Shown here: piece by piece, positions 18,516 through 27,884 of the stretch
How the letters are laid out: the number at the start of each line of letters is the position of its first letter
How positions within the stretch are numbered: the first letter of the stretch is position 1
Assembly: GCF_017313275.1 (NCBI RefSeq)
Contig: NZ_JAFLNM010000002.1
Coordinates: forward strand, 668,455-732,454
DNA: 64,000 bases
Direction of reading: 5' to 3'
From: Flagellimonas profundi
Lineage (GTDB): Bacteria; Bacteroidota; Bacteroidia; Flavobacteriales; Flavobacteriaceae
Translations under genes and position numbers: made by a program
Notes under the pieces: generated by a model
Told to the model about the DNA's origin: nothing
The model's database searches: none
The model's input: the letters and a program-made list of their open reading frames with translations, nothing else

Positions 18516-19519
18516 GCATTGGCCATAAACTCCTCCGCTTTTTCGACCATTTGTTTGCTTCCACAGAAAAAAGGTACGCGTTCGTGCAACTCGGTAGGTT
18601 GTATGTCCATGATGCGCTGGTATCCATCGCTGGCCTTTCCTTTGGCTTGTTCGGCCAAAAAAGCCATAGGGTTGCATTCGTACAATAACCGTAATTTTCC
18701 ATTTTGGGCTTTGCTGCTTTTGGGGTACATGTAAATACCTCCCTTGATCATGTTACGGTGAAAATCCGAAACAAGAGATCCTATGTATCTTGAGGTGTAA
18801 GGTCTGTCACCTTCTTCCATTTGACAGTACTTAATATAATCCTTGACCCCTTGTGGAAAATGAATGTAATTTCCTTCGTTCACCGAATAAATTTTGCCTG
18901 TTTCAGGGAACTGCATATCTGGATGGGATAAATAAAAAGTACCCAGAGCTGGGTTCAAGGTAAAACCATTGACACCATCTCCGGTGGTATAGACCAACAT
19001 GGTCGACGTTCCATAAATAATGTATCCTGCAGCTATCTGGTTTCTTCCAGGTTGTAGGAAGTCTTCCAATGTTACAGGAGTGCCCTCCGGGGTTACCCGT
19101 CTGTAAATCGAAAAAATGGTTCCTACGGAAACGTTTACATCAATATTGGAGGAGCCATCCAAAGGATCAATAAGTACAACATACTTGTTCTTGTGCTGTT
19201 TGTCAAAGCTGTTAATACTGATAAAATCATCTTCTTCCTCAGAAGCGATTCCGCATACAATTTCGCGATTCTTTAAGGTTTGAATAAACTTTTCATTGGC
19301 AAGGACATCTAATTTTTGCTGGTTTTCACCTTGGATATTAGTGTCCCCAGCGGCACCGATAATATCTACCAATCCCGCTTTGTTAACTTCGTGATTCACT
19401 ACTTTTGCAGCCAAACGGATGCCGTTCAACAGTCGTGATAGTTCCCCGGAAGTGTATTGAAATGAGTTTTGATTGGCGATAATGAATTCGCCAAGAGTGC
19501 GATGTTGCTTTTCAAACAT
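18512..19519 (-). CDS. fbp: Fructose-1,6-bisphosphatase, class I
   Basis: This is a 335-residue enzyme of gluconeogenesis that removes the 1-phosphate of fructose 1,6-bisphosphate. The metal and active-site signature '[14 protein letters not shown]' is present, with 'GIASEEED' upstream of it and '[22 protein letters not shown]' for substrate binding. The length is normal for the class I enzymes. It converges with the TerB-like gene. Upstream (19520-19630) is a divergent promoter region shared with an acetyltransferase gene. Confidence 0.96.
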   Translation of the reverse strand: MFEKQHRTLGEFIIANQNSFQYTSGELSRLLNGIRLAAKVVNHEVNKAGLVDIIGAAGDTNIQGENQQKLDVLANEKFIQTLKNREIVCGIASEEEDDFISINSFDKQHKNKYVVLIDPLDGSSNIDVNVSVGTIFSIYRRVTPEGTPVTLEDFLQPGRNQIAAGYIIYGTSTMLVYTTGDGVNGFTLNPALGTFYLSHPDMQFPETGKIYSVNEGNYIHFPQGVKDYIKYCQMEEGDRPYTSRYIGSLVSDFHRNMIKGGIYMYPKSSKAQNGKLRLLYECNPMAFLAEQAKGKASDGYQRIMDIQPTELHERVPFFCGSKQMVEKAEEFMANA

Positions 19520-19603
19520 GGAAAGGCTGTTTTATTTATGGACAAATATCGGGCATTTTGTGAAACTACAACGTTTTCGAAAGACTTTAATTATGTAATT
19601 TTA

Positions 19604-19611
19604 TAACTTTG
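19604..19611 (+). promoter_or_regulatory. -7 element TAACTTTG of the acetyltransferase gene
   Basis: A perfect TAnnTTTG match ends 19 bases before the ATG at 19631. The -33 region is not clear. Confidence 0.45.
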
Positions 19612-19630
19612 AGTTTTATTTGTAACAATT

Positions 19631-20113
19631 ATGGAATATACAATCAGAGAGGCCAAACCAGAGGATATGGGGCAAGTATTAAGCTTGATACAGGAACTGG
19701 CAAATTTTGAAAAGGAACCGGATGCAGTGGAAATCTCGAAAGAGGATTTGGTAACCCATGGTTTTGGGACAAAAAAGATGTTCCATTGTTTTGTTGCCGA
19801 TACCCAAGATGGCATAGCGGGCATAGCCTTGGTATACCCCCGATATTCCACCTGGAAAGGTCCTGCCATTCATTTGGAGGATTTAATCGTGTCCGAAAAG
19901 ATGCGTGGAAGCGGTCTCGGGACGGCTTTGCTGGATGAGGTGGTAAAGTACGGAGATAGTTTGGGCGTAAAACGCATCTGCTGGGAAGTTCTGGATTGGA
20001 ACGAACCTGCCATCGAGTTTTATGAGAAGAAAGGGGCAAATGTCCTAAGGGATTGGGATGTGGTTCAATTGGATGAAAAAGGAATCAAAAATTATATCGA
20101 AAGCCTGAACTAG
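19631..20113 (+). CDS. GNAT family N-acetyltransferase
   Basis: The 160-residue protein has the acetyl-CoA site 'LIVSEKMRGSGLGTALLDEV' (R/Q-x-x-G-x-G/A signature, residues 86-105) and the final 'IEFYEKKGA'. It resembles the diamine/thialysine acetyltransferase branch ('MEYTIREAKPEDMGQVLSLIQELANFEK'), but the substrate is not certain. It is followed 27 bases later by the aspartate kinase gene and is probably co-transcribed with it. Confidence 0.88.
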   Translation: MEYTIREAKPEDMGQVLSLIQELANFEKEPDAVEISKEDLVTHGFGTKKMFHCFVADTQDGIAGIALVYPRYSTWKGPAIHLEDLIVSEKMRGSGLGTALLDEVVKYGDSLGVKRICWEVLDWNEPAIEFYEKKGANVLRDWDVVQLDEKGIKNYIESLN

Positions 20114-20140
20114 GCATTCAAAATTCAAGAATATAAATAC

Positions 20141-21391
20141 ATGAGGGTATTTAAGTTTGGAGGAGCATCCGTTAAAGATGCTGATGCGGTTAAAAATGTG
20201 GTCAACGTTTTACAGGAAGTGGGGTATAACGATACCTTGGTGGTCATTTCCGCCATGGGAAAAATGACCAACGCTATGGAAAAAGTGGTGGAATCCTACT
20301 TTAACGACAAGGATGAGGTCAATGCCTCCATTCAGGAGGTGATTGATTATCATAACGGGATATTGTCCGAACTTTTCCAAAACCCGAACCATCCTGTTTA
20401 TACTAAAGTGAAAGGTCTTTTTGAAGAAGTAAAGGGATTCTTGGCTTGGAACAAATCACCCAAATATGGATTTGTATATGATCAAGTGGTATGCTACGGG
20501 GAACTGCTGTCCACAACCATTGTTAGTGCATATTTGAACGAGGTCGGTGTTTCCAATACTTGGTTGGATGTTAGAACACTCATTAAAACGGACAACAGTT
20601 ATAGGGATGCCCAAGTACAATGGGAACGTACCCAAGAGGAAGTCGTGTCCAGAGTAGATGTTTCCAAATTAAATATCACCCAAGGATTTTTGGGGAGCGA
20701 CGACAATAACTTTACCACTACTTTGGGTAGGGAAGGCTCCGATTATTCTGCCGCAATCCTGGCCTATTGCCTTAATGCGGAATCGGTTACCATTTGGAAA
20801 GATGTTCCTGGAGTCTTAAATGCCGACCCTAGAAATTTTGAGAATGCCCAATTATTGGACAAAATATCGTACCGTGAGGCCATAGAGCTCGCATTTTACG
20901 GAGCTTCCGTAATTCACCCAAAAACATTGCAACCCTTACAGCGCAAGGAAATCCCTTTAAAGGTAAAATCCTTTGTAAACCCTAAGGACAAAGGCACAAC
21001 AGTGGGTAAAGGAAATGGCATTGAGCCAAAGGTGCCCTGTTTTATAGTAAAGAAGAATCAGGTATTGTTGAAACTTTCTTCTCTTGATTTTTCCTTCATA
21101 GTAGAGAATAATATCAGTGAAATCTTCAAGTTGTTCCACGACCACAGATTAAAAGTGGACCTTATACAGAACTCAGCCATTAGTTTTTCTGTTTGCTTGG
21201 ACAATAAATTCCGGGGATTACCGCCTTTGTTGGACGAACTTAAGCGAAAATTTAAAGTGGTCTGTCATGAAGATGTATCACTGTATACCATTCGCCATTT
21301 TAATGATGAATCGGTCAAATCCCTTCAAAATGGAAAGTCCGTATTGGTAGAGCAAAGAGGTAAGGAAACGGTTCAATTGGTTGTTAAGTAA
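20141..21391 (+). CDS. Aspartate kinase
   Basis: The 416-residue enzyme phosphorylates aspartate in the first step to lysine, threonine and methionine. The nucleotide-binding start 'MRVFKFGGASVKDADAV' and the substrate loop 'FTTTLGREGSDYSAAILA' are intact. The regulatory half is short and degenerate: after about residue 300, 'FIVKKNQVLLKLSSLDFSFIVENNISEIFKLF' is an ACT-like segment. It is monofunctional, with no homoserine dehydrogenase domain. It shares an operon with the acetyltransferase just upstream. Confidence 0.94.
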   Translation: MRVFKFGGASVKDADAVKNVVNVLQEVGYNDTLVVISAMGKMTNAMEKVVESYFNDKDEVNASIQEVIDYHNGILSELFQNPNHPVYTKVKGLFEEVKGFLAWNKSPKYGFVYDQVVCYGELLSTTIVSAYLNEVGVSNTWLDVRTLIKTDNSYRDAQVQWERTQEEVVSRVDVSKLNITQGFLGSDDNNFTTTLGREGSDYSAAILAYCLNAESVTIWKDVPGVLNADPRNFENAQLLDKISYREAIELAFYGASVIHPKTLQPLQRKEIPLKVKSFVNPKDKGTTVGKGNGIEPKVPCFIVKKNQVLLKLSSLDFSFIVENNISEIFKLFHDHRLKVDLIQNSAISFSVCLDNKFRGLPPLLDELKRKFKVVCHEDVSLYTIRHFNDESVKSLQNGKSVLVEQRGKETVQLVVK

Positions 21392-21469
21392 GAGCTTATG
21401 CCCAATAGTTAGGTAAAAAGGCCTATAGGGTTTATTTTCTATCTTTACAGGGACCTAAATACTTTTTCT

Positions 21470-23290
21470 ATGGGCTTGGTTTCTGCTAAAGAGGTGGCGA
21501 AAGTCATCCATCTGGACAAATATGGCGTTTTGGGCACTTTTGTGGGATGGCTTTTAATGGTAGCTACCAGAATTAGCACTATCAACAGATTTTACGACAA
21601 GAACAAGGACCTTTCAGGGCCCGAATTCCTTGATTCCATCTTAGATCATTACGAAATCGACTTCGAAATTCCGGAAGAGGACATTAAACGTTTGCCCAAA
21701 TCTGGCCCGTATATCACAATCAGTAACCATCCGTTGGGCGGTATTGATGGGGTGTTGTTGCTTAAATTATTACTGAACGAGCGACCCGATTATAAAATAA
21801 TCGCCAACTTTTTATTGCATCGCATAGAGCCATTAAGGCCTTATATAATGCCAGTGAATCCTTTTGAAAACCATAAGGATGCCAAGAGCAGTATCGCAGG
21901 TTTTAAAAATGCGCTCAAACATTTAAGGGATGGTCACCCGTTGGGGATTTTCCCGGCAGGAGAAGTTTCTACCTATCGTGATGGGAAGTTGGTTGTTGAC
22001 CGTCCGTGGGAGGAAGCGGCCATAAAATTGATACGAAAAGCAGAGGTACCTGTTGTGCCCATTTATTTTCATGCACGGAACAGCAGGTTGTTTTACCGGT
22101 TGTCCAAAATTGATGATGTATTCCGCACCGCTAAATTGCCTTCGGAACTTACTTCGCAGAGTTTGCGTCCCATTAAGGTTAGAATAGGTCAGCCTATTTC
22201 GGTAAATACGCAAAATGAGGAAGAAACTTTGGAAGGTTTTGCGGAGTTGCTCCGTAAAAAAACGTATTTGTTGGCCAATGTTTTTGAAAAGGAGCGGTTT
22301 ATTGATAAGGTGCCTACGTCGTTGAAAATTCCAAAACCACCCAAAAAAATAGCCACTGCCATCAGTGCAAAGGTGTTGGAAGGCGAGATTGAAAAATTAC
22401 GAGAGAAAGATTGTCGTATGCTGCAAAGCAAAAATTACGAGGTTTTTCTTGCCCAGGCCAAGGACATGCCTTTTTGCTTGAACGAGATCGGCCGGCAGCG
22501 TGAGGTTACCTTTAGAGAAGTGGGCGAGGGGACCAACAATGCCATAGATCTGGATAAGTTTGATTCGTATTACCACCATTTGTTCTTGTGGGACAATGAT
22601 ACCAAAACCATTGTTGGCGCCTACAGAATGGGATTGGGTTCGGAAATCTTTAAAAATTATGGGATCGATGGTTTTTATCTTCAAGACCTGTTCCGGTTTG
22701 AACCCGAGCTCTATGGTATGATGGAGAAATCCATTGAGATGGGAAGGGCATACATTGTAAAGGAATATCAGCAAAAACCTATGCCCCTGTTTTTACTCTG
22801 GAAGGGAATCGTCCATACGACTTTGAGACACCCGGAGCATAAATATTTGATAGGGGGGGTAAGTATCAGTAATCAATTCTCCAATTTTTCCAAGTCGTTG
22901 ATGATCGAGTTTATGAAATCCAATTACTGGGATCCTTATGTTGCACAATATATTCGTCCTAAAAAGGAATTCAAGGTAAAACTTAAGGATGCCGATAAGG
23001 AGTTTGTTTTCGACGAAACACAGGCCGACCTGAACAAATTTGACAAACTGATCAGTGAAGTGGAGCCAGGGAGTTTACGGTTGCCCGTATTGATCAAAAA
23101 ATATATCAAACAAAATGCCAAGGTGGTGGCCTTTAATGTGGACCCCTTGTTCAATAACTCTGTGGATGGGTTAATGTATATCCGAATTGCGGATTTACCT
23201 GAAAGTACCGTTAAACCAGTGATGGAAGAATTCCAGGCCGAGTTGGAACGAAAGGTGGCAGAAGGAAATGGGCCGCCAGAGGAGGATTAA
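21470..23290 (+). CDS. olsF: Bifunctional acyltransferase, OlsF-like (ornithine/amino-lipid synthesis)
   Basis: Two acyltransferase domains are fused in 606 residues. The first (1-300) is PlsC/AGPAT-like, with 'NHPLGGIDG' (His87, Asp93, the HX5D variant of this branch), 'FPAGEVST' and 'VPVVPIYFHARNSR'. The second (about 320-580) resembles OlsB/hemolysin-type N-acyltransferases: 'FCLNEIGRQREVTFREVGEG', 'GAYRMGLG', 'ELGR-like EMGRAYI'. OlsF proteins of Serratia and Flavobacterium make ornithine lipid with one such fusion, so I infer the same amino-lipid role at the inner membrane. No other acyltransferase pair is seen nearby. Confidence 0.85.
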   Translation: MGLVSAKEVAKVIHLDKYGVLGTFVGWLLMVATRISTINRFYDKNKDLSGPEFLDSILDHYEIDFEIPEEDIKRLPKSGPYITISNHPLGGIDGVLLLKLLLNERPDYKIIANFLLHRIEPLRPYIMPVNPFENHKDAKSSIAGFKNALKHLRDGHPLGIFPAGEVSTYRDGKLVVDRPWEEAAIKLIRKAEVPVVPIYFHARNSRLFYRLSKIDDVFRTAKLPSELTSQSLRPIKVRIGQPISVNTQNEEETLEGFAELLRKKTYLLANVFEKERFIDKVPTSLKIPKPPKKIATAISAKVLEGEIEKLREKDCRMLQSKNYEVFLAQAKDMPFCLNEIGRQREVTFREVGEGTNNAIDLDKFDSYYHHLFLWDNDTKTIVGAYRMGLGSEIFKNYGIDGFYLQDLFRFEPELYGMMEKSIEMGRAYIVKEYQQKPMPLFLLWKGIVHTTLRHPEHKYLIGGVSISNQFSNFSKSLMIEFMKSNYWDPYVAQYIRPKKEFKVKLKDADKEFVFDETQADLNKFDKLISEVEPGSLRLPVLIKKYIKQNAKVVAFNVDPLFNNSVDGLMYIRIADLPESTVKPVMEEFQAELERKVAEGNGPPEED

Positions 23291-23778
23291 TCGACACCGA
23301 CGTTGCAACTGCGTTTCTCGAACAGTAAATTGTCTTTCCAGACTCCATGGATTTTGCCCACACGTTCCCGTTTGCCAATATAGCGAAAGCCCATTTTTTC
23401 GTGTAATTTGATGCTTGCCGTATTCTCAGGGAATATTCCTGATTGTAGCGTCCAAAAACCAGCCCTTTCACTTTCGTCGATCAAATGCTGCATCAGTAAT
23501 TTACCAACACCCTTACCACGACTTTTGTCCGAAATATAAATGCTCACCTCCCCGACACCGCCATAAACACATCGACTGGAAACAGGGGAAAGTGCCGCCC
23601 AACCCATGATTTCGCCATCCGTTTCAGCGATTAAACGGCATTTGCGGGAATGGGCATTGTCCCAATGTTCGTAAGTAGGTGACTGGGTCTCAAAAGTGGC
23701 AAATCCTGTGGCTATTCCTTCCAAATATATTCTGGAGACTTCTTCCCAGTCCGAAGTTTTCATATTTCTAATAACCAT
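23287..23778 (-). CDS. GNAT family N-acetyltransferase (phosphinothricin-acetyltransferase-like)
   Basis: The 163-residue protein starts 'MVIRNMKTSDWEEVSRIYLEGI' and has 'EVSIYISDKSRGKGVGKLLMQHLI' for acetyl-CoA and 'SIKLHEKMGFRYIGKRERVGKIHGVWKD' near the end, which is the pattern of Pat/bar-like enzymes. Most chromosomal members act on methionine sulfone/sulfoximine or unknown amines. Its stop overlaps the convergent olsF stop by 4 bases. Confidence 0.88.
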   Translation of the reverse strand: MVIRNMKTSDWEEVSRIYLEGIATGFATFETQSPTYEHWDNAHSRKCRLIAETDGEIMGWAALSPVSSRCVYGGVGEVSIYISDKSRGKGVGKLLMQHLIDESERAGFWTLQSGIFPENTASIKLHEKMGFRYIGKRERVGKIHGVWKDNLLFEKRSCNVGVD

Positions 23779-23826
23779 ATGTATAATAGGTATTATTGTA
23801 ATATTACGATGAATAATGGTCTAAAA

Positions 23827-23852
23827 AAAGCCAGATGGTTATATCTGACTTT
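23827..23852 (-). terminator. Rho-independent terminator after the DUF4870 gene
   Basis: AAAG-C-CAGAT and ATCTG-A-CTTT pair around a 6-base loop with one mismatch. On the minus strand the stem is followed by a run of T. It lies 11 bases past the DUF4870 stop. Confidence 0.65.
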
Positions 23853-23862
23853 TAAATTCGTT

Positions 23863-24252
23863 TTACAGGCCCTTGAACCAACTCTGGAAGTACTCACCCA
23901 CCAAGAAAACAGGTTTTTTATTCCCGTTGATGGCTCCTACCAAGCTAACAATCCATAAAATGAGTGGAAAAATCCATGCAATAAAGTTAATTACGGGAAT
24001 AAGTCCCAAAACTAACCCGAGCAATCCAATACCTAAGGTTTGTCTTATGTAAAAAGAGCCAAGCTCTGTTTTGTTGCTGCTGTTCATTATTAGAGCAATT
24101 ACCCATCCAATAAGGGTTAAGTGAGCAACAATGGCAACCGTTTTACCGCTTTCTGGGTTGGCAGGGTCAAAGGCTTTGTTCACATCCTCTTTAAAATCTT
24201 TTGCTGCTTCTTCAGCTTTATCGCCAAAGTCTTTTTTTTCTTCTTCTGACAT
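23863..24252 (-). CDS. DUF4870 family membrane protein
   Basis: I start at the ATG at 24252 (129 residues, 'MSEEEKKDFGDKAEEAAKDF'). A charged N-terminus of about 40 residues is followed by a compact membrane part with three hydrophobic helices: 'VAIVAHLTLIGWVIALIMN', 'LGIGLLGLVLGLIPVINFIAWIFPLILWIVSLVGAING'. That is the DUF4870/Tic20-like arrangement of small integral membrane proteins. Function is unknown. The next gene upstream on the same strand ends 52 bases before this start, so they may be co-transcribed. Confidence 0.8.
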   Translation of the reverse strand: MSEEEKKDFGDKAEEAAKDFKEDVNKAFDPANPESGKTVAIVAHLTLIGWVIALIMNSSNKTELGSFYIRQTLGIGLLGLVLGLIPVINFIAWIFPLILWIVSLVGAINGNKKPVFLVGEYFQSWFKGL

Positions 24253-24303
24253 GGTTCTAATGTGTTGGTTAATGTATGTTAAATGTAGCAAATAATTCAC
24301 TAT

Positions 24304-24690
24304 TTAAAGAAAGGCTTTATCAACAGGCTCCCAAAGTTCCAATTTGTTGCCTTCGGGATCTAGAATCCATCCAAATTTTCCATATTCATACTCTTCCATT
24401 TCACCTACAACCGTAACCCCTTCTTTTTTTAATACCTCTAGCAGTTCCGCCAAGTTTTCAACCCTAAAATTCATCATGAACTGTTTTTCGCTGGGCCTAA
24501 AGTATGCTGTTTTTTCATCCATAGGGCTCCATTGTGTAGAACAATCATTTCCTTCCTTGTCCTTCCACCAAAATGTGCATCCATATTGGTCAGTGTTCAA
24601 TCCCAAATGATTTTTATACCATTCCTTAATGCTATTTGGGTCTTTGCTTTTAAAGAAAAACCCTCCTAATCCTGTTACTCTGTTTTTCAT
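24304..24690 (-). CDS. VOC family (glyoxalase/bleomycin-resistance fold) protein
   Basis: The 128-residue protein has the two beta-alpha-beta-beta-beta halves of the vicinal-oxygen-chelate fold, starting 'GLGGFFFKSKDPNSIKEWYKNHLGL' and ending 'GKFGWILDPEGNKLELWEP' with the C-terminal metal-ligand glutamate. The substrate cannot be told. Its ATG overlaps the stop of the DUF1801 gene by 4 bases (24687-24690), so the two are translationally coupled. Confidence 0.88.
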   Translation of the reverse strand: MKNRVTGLGGFFFKSKDPNSIKEWYKNHLGLNTDQYGCTFWWKDKEGNDCSTQWSPMDEKTAYFRPSEKQFMMNFRVENLAELLEVLKKEGVTVVGEMEEYEYGKFGWILDPEGNKLELWEPVDKAFL

Positions 24691-25145
24691 GATCTCTTGA
24701 TATTTTTTTCATACAATGCAATCCATTCTTGCGGTGTCATTTTTTGGCAAAGCTCCGCTATCAACTCATAGGGTATGGTGTTGGTGTTTTTGAACCGGAT
24801 ACAACTTTTGCCCATATCCAGTTTTGTTTTTACATGTTTTGGATACGCTCCTACGAACCAATCATGGAGTTTTGTATCAGCATAAATTCCAGAGTGATAT
24901 AACGCGATAAAGTTTTTCTGTGAAGCAATATTGATAAAAGGTAGTGGAAGCTTGGGGTTGCAATGATACCCATCTGGGTATAAAGTGTGGGGCACCACAA
25001 ACCCTATCATTTTGTAATTGATGCACTCCTCGAAACCTTTTGGCAAGTTGTTTTTAACGGTATCCCGAAGTTTGGTAACGGCTTCTTTCCGCTCAACAGG
25101 GAGTTTTTCGATATACTCGTCCGGTGTTTTGGCATCTATGGTCAT
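24687..25145 (-). CDS. DUF1801 domain-containing protein
   Basis: This 152-residue cytoplasmic protein matches DUF1801: 'TPDEYIEKLPVERKEAVTKLRDTVKNNLPKGFEECINYKMIGF' at the N-terminus and 'LDMGKSCIRFKN' in the C-terminal half. The fold is shared with the frataxin-like iron chaperone YdhG/Fra of Bacillus, but the function of this branch is not known. It heads a two-gene unit with the overlapping VOC gene. Confidence 0.85.
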   Translation of the reverse strand: MTIDAKTPDEYIEKLPVERKEAVTKLRDTVKNNLPKGFEECINYKMIGFVVPHTLYPDGYHCNPKLPLPFINIASQKNFIALYHSGIYADTKLHDWFVGAYPKHVKTKLDMGKSCIRFKNTNTIPYELIAELCQKMTPQEWIALYEKNIKRS

Positions 25146-25204
25146 ATCTGGTTAGGTTTTATCCAATGCCAGAGCCAAAAGCAGGGTAGAATTGGAACTT
25201 AAAG

Positions 25205-26137
25205 TTAAGAAAATCTTTCCTTTACTTTGTCCACAATGGTCTGTGCCAATTTTTCCTTGCTTTCCACAGTCCAACCTGCCACATGGGGGGTAAGCAATAC
25301 ATTCTTGGCCTTGCGTAGATATTTGAATGCCTTTGGTTTTTTGGCGAACATATTTTCAAAGGACTTTTTTTCGTATTCCAAGACGTCCAATCCTGCGCCG
25401 AGTATTTTGCCCGACTTTAAACCTTCCACTAAATCCTTCGTAACCACACATTTTCCTCGAGCTGTGTTCAGCAGCCAAAAAGGTTTGTGGAACCCTTCAA
25501 TAAATTTGGAGTTTACCATACCAATGGTTTCTTGGGTCTCTGGAACGTGCAAACTGACTACATCTGATCGCTGTTGAAATTCCATGATACCAACTTGACG
25601 TGTATTTTCATCGCCCACACCTCCAACAATATCGTAACAGATGACCTCTACATCAAAGCCACGAAGCTTTTTGGCGAAGGCCTTGCCCATATTTCCGTAG
25701 CCAATAATGCCCACAGTTTTTCCATCCAGTTCTACGCCCCGGTTGTTCTCGCGCTTCCACTTTCCTTTTTTTACCTGGCGATTGGCTTTGCACATTTGGT
25801 TCATTATGGAAAGTAACATACCTAGGGTGTGTTCGCCTACCGCATTGCGATTGCCTTCTGGGGCAGATGCCAAAAATATATCCTTGTACTTGGCATAGTC
25901 TATATCTATATTCTCTAATCCAGCTCCGACCCTTCCAATAAATTTTAGGTTGGTGGCCTTGTCCAAAAACTGTTGGTCTATGGTAAACCTGCTTCGGATA
26001 ATGATTCCATCGTAGTGGTGTATCTTTTTTTCGATTTCTTCTTTGGTCGAGGTATAGTCTTCGTGATTCTCATACCCAAGCTCTGCGAATTGCTCAATAA
26101 GCAAGGGATGATTGGTGTCGAGGTGGAGAACTTTCAT
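25205..26137 (-). CDS. D-isomer-specific 2-hydroxyacid dehydrogenase
   Basis: I start at the ATG at 26137 ('MKVLHLDTNHPLL', 310 residues); an upstream ATG in frame adds 21 residues that overlap the cupin gene and do not fit the family. The NAD-binding motif 'GKTVGIIGYGNMGKAFAKKLRGFDVEVICYD' is complete, with catalytic Arg in 'LLNTARGKCV' and the Glu/His pair in 'LTPHVAGWT'. It resembles phosphoglycerate dehydrogenase-type enzymes without the ACT domain, so the substrate may be 3-phosphoglycerate or another 2-hydroxyacid. Confidence 0.88.
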   Translation of the reverse strand: MKVLHLDTNHPLLIEQFAELGYENHEDYTSTKEEIEKKIHHYDGIIIRSRFTIDQQFLDKATNLKFIGRVGAGLENIDIDYAKYKDIFLASAPEGNRNAVGEHTLGMLLSIMNQMCKANRQVKKGKWKRENNRGVELDGKTVGIIGYGNMGKAFAKKLRGFDVEVICYDIVGGVGDENTRQVGIMEFQQRSDVVSLHVPETQETIGMVNSKFIEGFHKPFWLLNTARGKCVVTKDLVEGLKSGKILGAGLDVLEYEKKSFENMFAKKPKAFKYLRKAKNVLLTPHVAGWTVESKEKLAQTIVDKVKERFS

Positions 26138-26156
26138 GGGGGCAAATATACAATTC

Positions 26157-26522
26157 CTAGATTTTTGGGTAGTGGTTCTGTGTTTTTTCATGCTGTACAT
26201 TCCCTGTATGAGCGGTGCTCATTTTTTCGAATAGGAGCACATGCACTTCTTCCCCGTTTTTGGTCATGGGATTGTGCTCTACACCTTTGGGTACCACGAT
26301 GATTTCACCTTCGTTTACCACTTCGGTCCTATCGCGAAATTGCATGTACAGGGTACCTTTTACCACTTGAAACAATTCATCTTCGTTTTCATGGGCGTGC
26401 CAAACAAACTCACCCTGCAGTTTGGCCAAAAGCACTTGCATATCGTCTACCACTGCAATTTGATGTGGGTGCCATTGCTTGGTGAATTCTGCGTGTTTTT
26501 GTTTCAGATTGATCGGTTTCAT
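26157..26522 (-). CDS. Cupin domain protein
   Basis: This 121-residue single-domain cupin has the first metal motif 'VWHAHENEDELFQVVKGTLYM' (H-x-H-x3-4-E) and the second 'IIVVPKGVEHNP'. Small cupins of this type are metal-binding enzymes or sensors; the ligand is unknown. It lies 9 bases after mgtE and 19 bases before the dehydrogenase gene, in a continuous minus-strand run. Confidence 0.88.
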   Translation of the reverse strand: MKPINLKQKHAEFTKQWHPHQIAVVDDMQVLLAKLQGEFVWHAHENEDELFQVVKGTLYMQFRDRTEVVNEGEIIVVPKGVEHNPMTKNGEEVHVLLFEKMSTAHTGNVQHEKTQNHYPKI

Positions 26523-26531
26523 GAAGTGGTT

Positions 26532-27884
26532 TTAAATCCCCAAGATCATTTTGGCTATCCAAAAATAGATAAGGATTCCGAATATATCGTTGCTCGTCGT
26601 GATAAAGGGCCCTGTGGCAATAGCTGGGTCAATATTTCTTTTGTGAAGGAACAAAGGAATAAAGGTTCCTATCAATCCAGCAACAACAATTACCACAACC
26701 AAGGATAGTGATATGGCCAAGGCTGTAGAAAAGGCATCTTTCCAAATCCATGTAAAGATTAAAAGCAAAATAGCGAGGATAAATCCATTTAAGAGCGCCA
26801 AAAGCATTTCTTTTAACAAATGGTTCCTAACGCTACCTTTTAAATCATCGTTGGCAAGACCTTGCACCACAATGGCACTGGATTGTACTCCTACGTTACC
26901 GGCCATCGCTGCAATCAGAGGTGTAAAGAAGAATAAAACAGCATGTTTCGAAATCATGTCCTCAAAAGTACCCATGATGGCTGCAGCCCCTAGTCCTCCT
27001 AAAAGTCCAAGTATCAACCAAGGCAAACGGGCACGGGTCAATATCCAAATACTATCGCTTACCTCAACGTCTTGGGAAATACCTGCCGCCATTTGATAAT
27101 CCTTATCGGCTTCTTCACGGATTACATCCACAATGTCATCAATGGTGATACGCCCGACCAGTCTTCCTATTTCGTCTACCACGGGGATGGCCTCCAAATC
27201 GTACTTGGACATAATTTTGGCGACTTCCTCTCCTTTTTCGTTGACATTCACGGAATCCACCTTGGGAATGTAAATATCCTTGATATGGCTTTTGGTGGGT
27301 GCTGTAAGCAAATCTTTTAAGGAAAGTCTGCCCTTGAGTTTTCCCTCGTCGTCCACAACATATATAGAGTGGACTCTGGTCACATTTTCTGCTTGGGACC
27401 GCATTTCTTTAACACAGGATGTTACGGTCCAATTTTCGTTGACTTTCACCAACTCTTTCGCCATCAGACCACCAGCGGAATCATCTTCGTAACGCAAAAG
27501 GTCCACAATGTCCTTGGCGTGTTCGCGGTCCTCGATTTCCGAGATTACCTCTTGAACCAGTTCCTTGGGAAGTTCGTTGATGATATCGGCCGCGTCATCC
27601 GTGTCCAGTTCGGACAGCTCGCCTGCGATTTCTTTTGCGGTCAGGTTTTTAAGTACCGCCTCTCGGATATCCTCGTGCATTTCTGCAAGGATGTCCGAAG
27701 TTTTCTCGCTTTCCAGAAGTTTGATCAGGTAGGTGGCTTCTTCAACTTCAAGTTCATCCGCTATCTCGGCAACATCCGCATAGTGGAACTCCTTCATCAT
27801 GGTTTGAAGCGCGGCGTTCTTTTTATCGGCAATCAGTTGCCTGATTTCTTCTAAAAGTTCGTCTGTGAGTTTAAATGGGGTCAT
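26532..27884 (-). CDS. mgtE: Magnesium transporter MgtE
   Basis: This 450-residue protein has the MgtE layout: an N-terminal helical superhelix (to about 130), two CBS domains (about 135-255, '[24 protein letters not shown]', '[24 protein letters not shown]'), a connecting helix and a five-helix membrane pore ('[18 protein letters not shown]', '[22 protein letters not shown]', '[20 protein letters not shown]'). It is a Mg2+-gated channel in the inner membrane. The start overlaps the rsmA stop by 14 bases. Confidence 0.96.
   Translation of the reverse strand: MTPFKLTDELLEEIRQLIADKKNAALQTMMKEFHYADVAEIADELEVEEATYLIKLLESEKTSDILAEMHEDIREAVLKNLTAKEIAGELSELDTDDAADIINELPKELVQEVISEIEDREHAKDIVDLLRYEDDSAGGLMAKELVKVNENWTVTSCVKEMRSQAENVTRVHSIYVVDDEGKLKGRLSLKDLLTAPTKSHIKDIYIPKVDSVNVNEKGEEVAKIMSKYDLEAIPVVDEIGRLVGRITIDDIVDVIREEADKDYQMAAGISQDVEVSDSIWILTRARLPWLILGLLGGLGAAAIMGTFEDMISKHAVLFFFTPLIAAMAGNVGVQSSAIVVQGLANDDLKGSVRNHLLKEMLLALLNGFILAILLLIFTWIWKDAFSTALAISLSLVVVIVVAGLIGTFIPLFLHKRNIDPAIATGPFITTSNDIFGILIYFWIAKMILGI

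Noticed and set aside
26713-27096. Open frame on the plus strand across mgtE
   Set aside because: It is antisense to a well-conserved gene and has no family similarity. The same holds for many such frames in the window.
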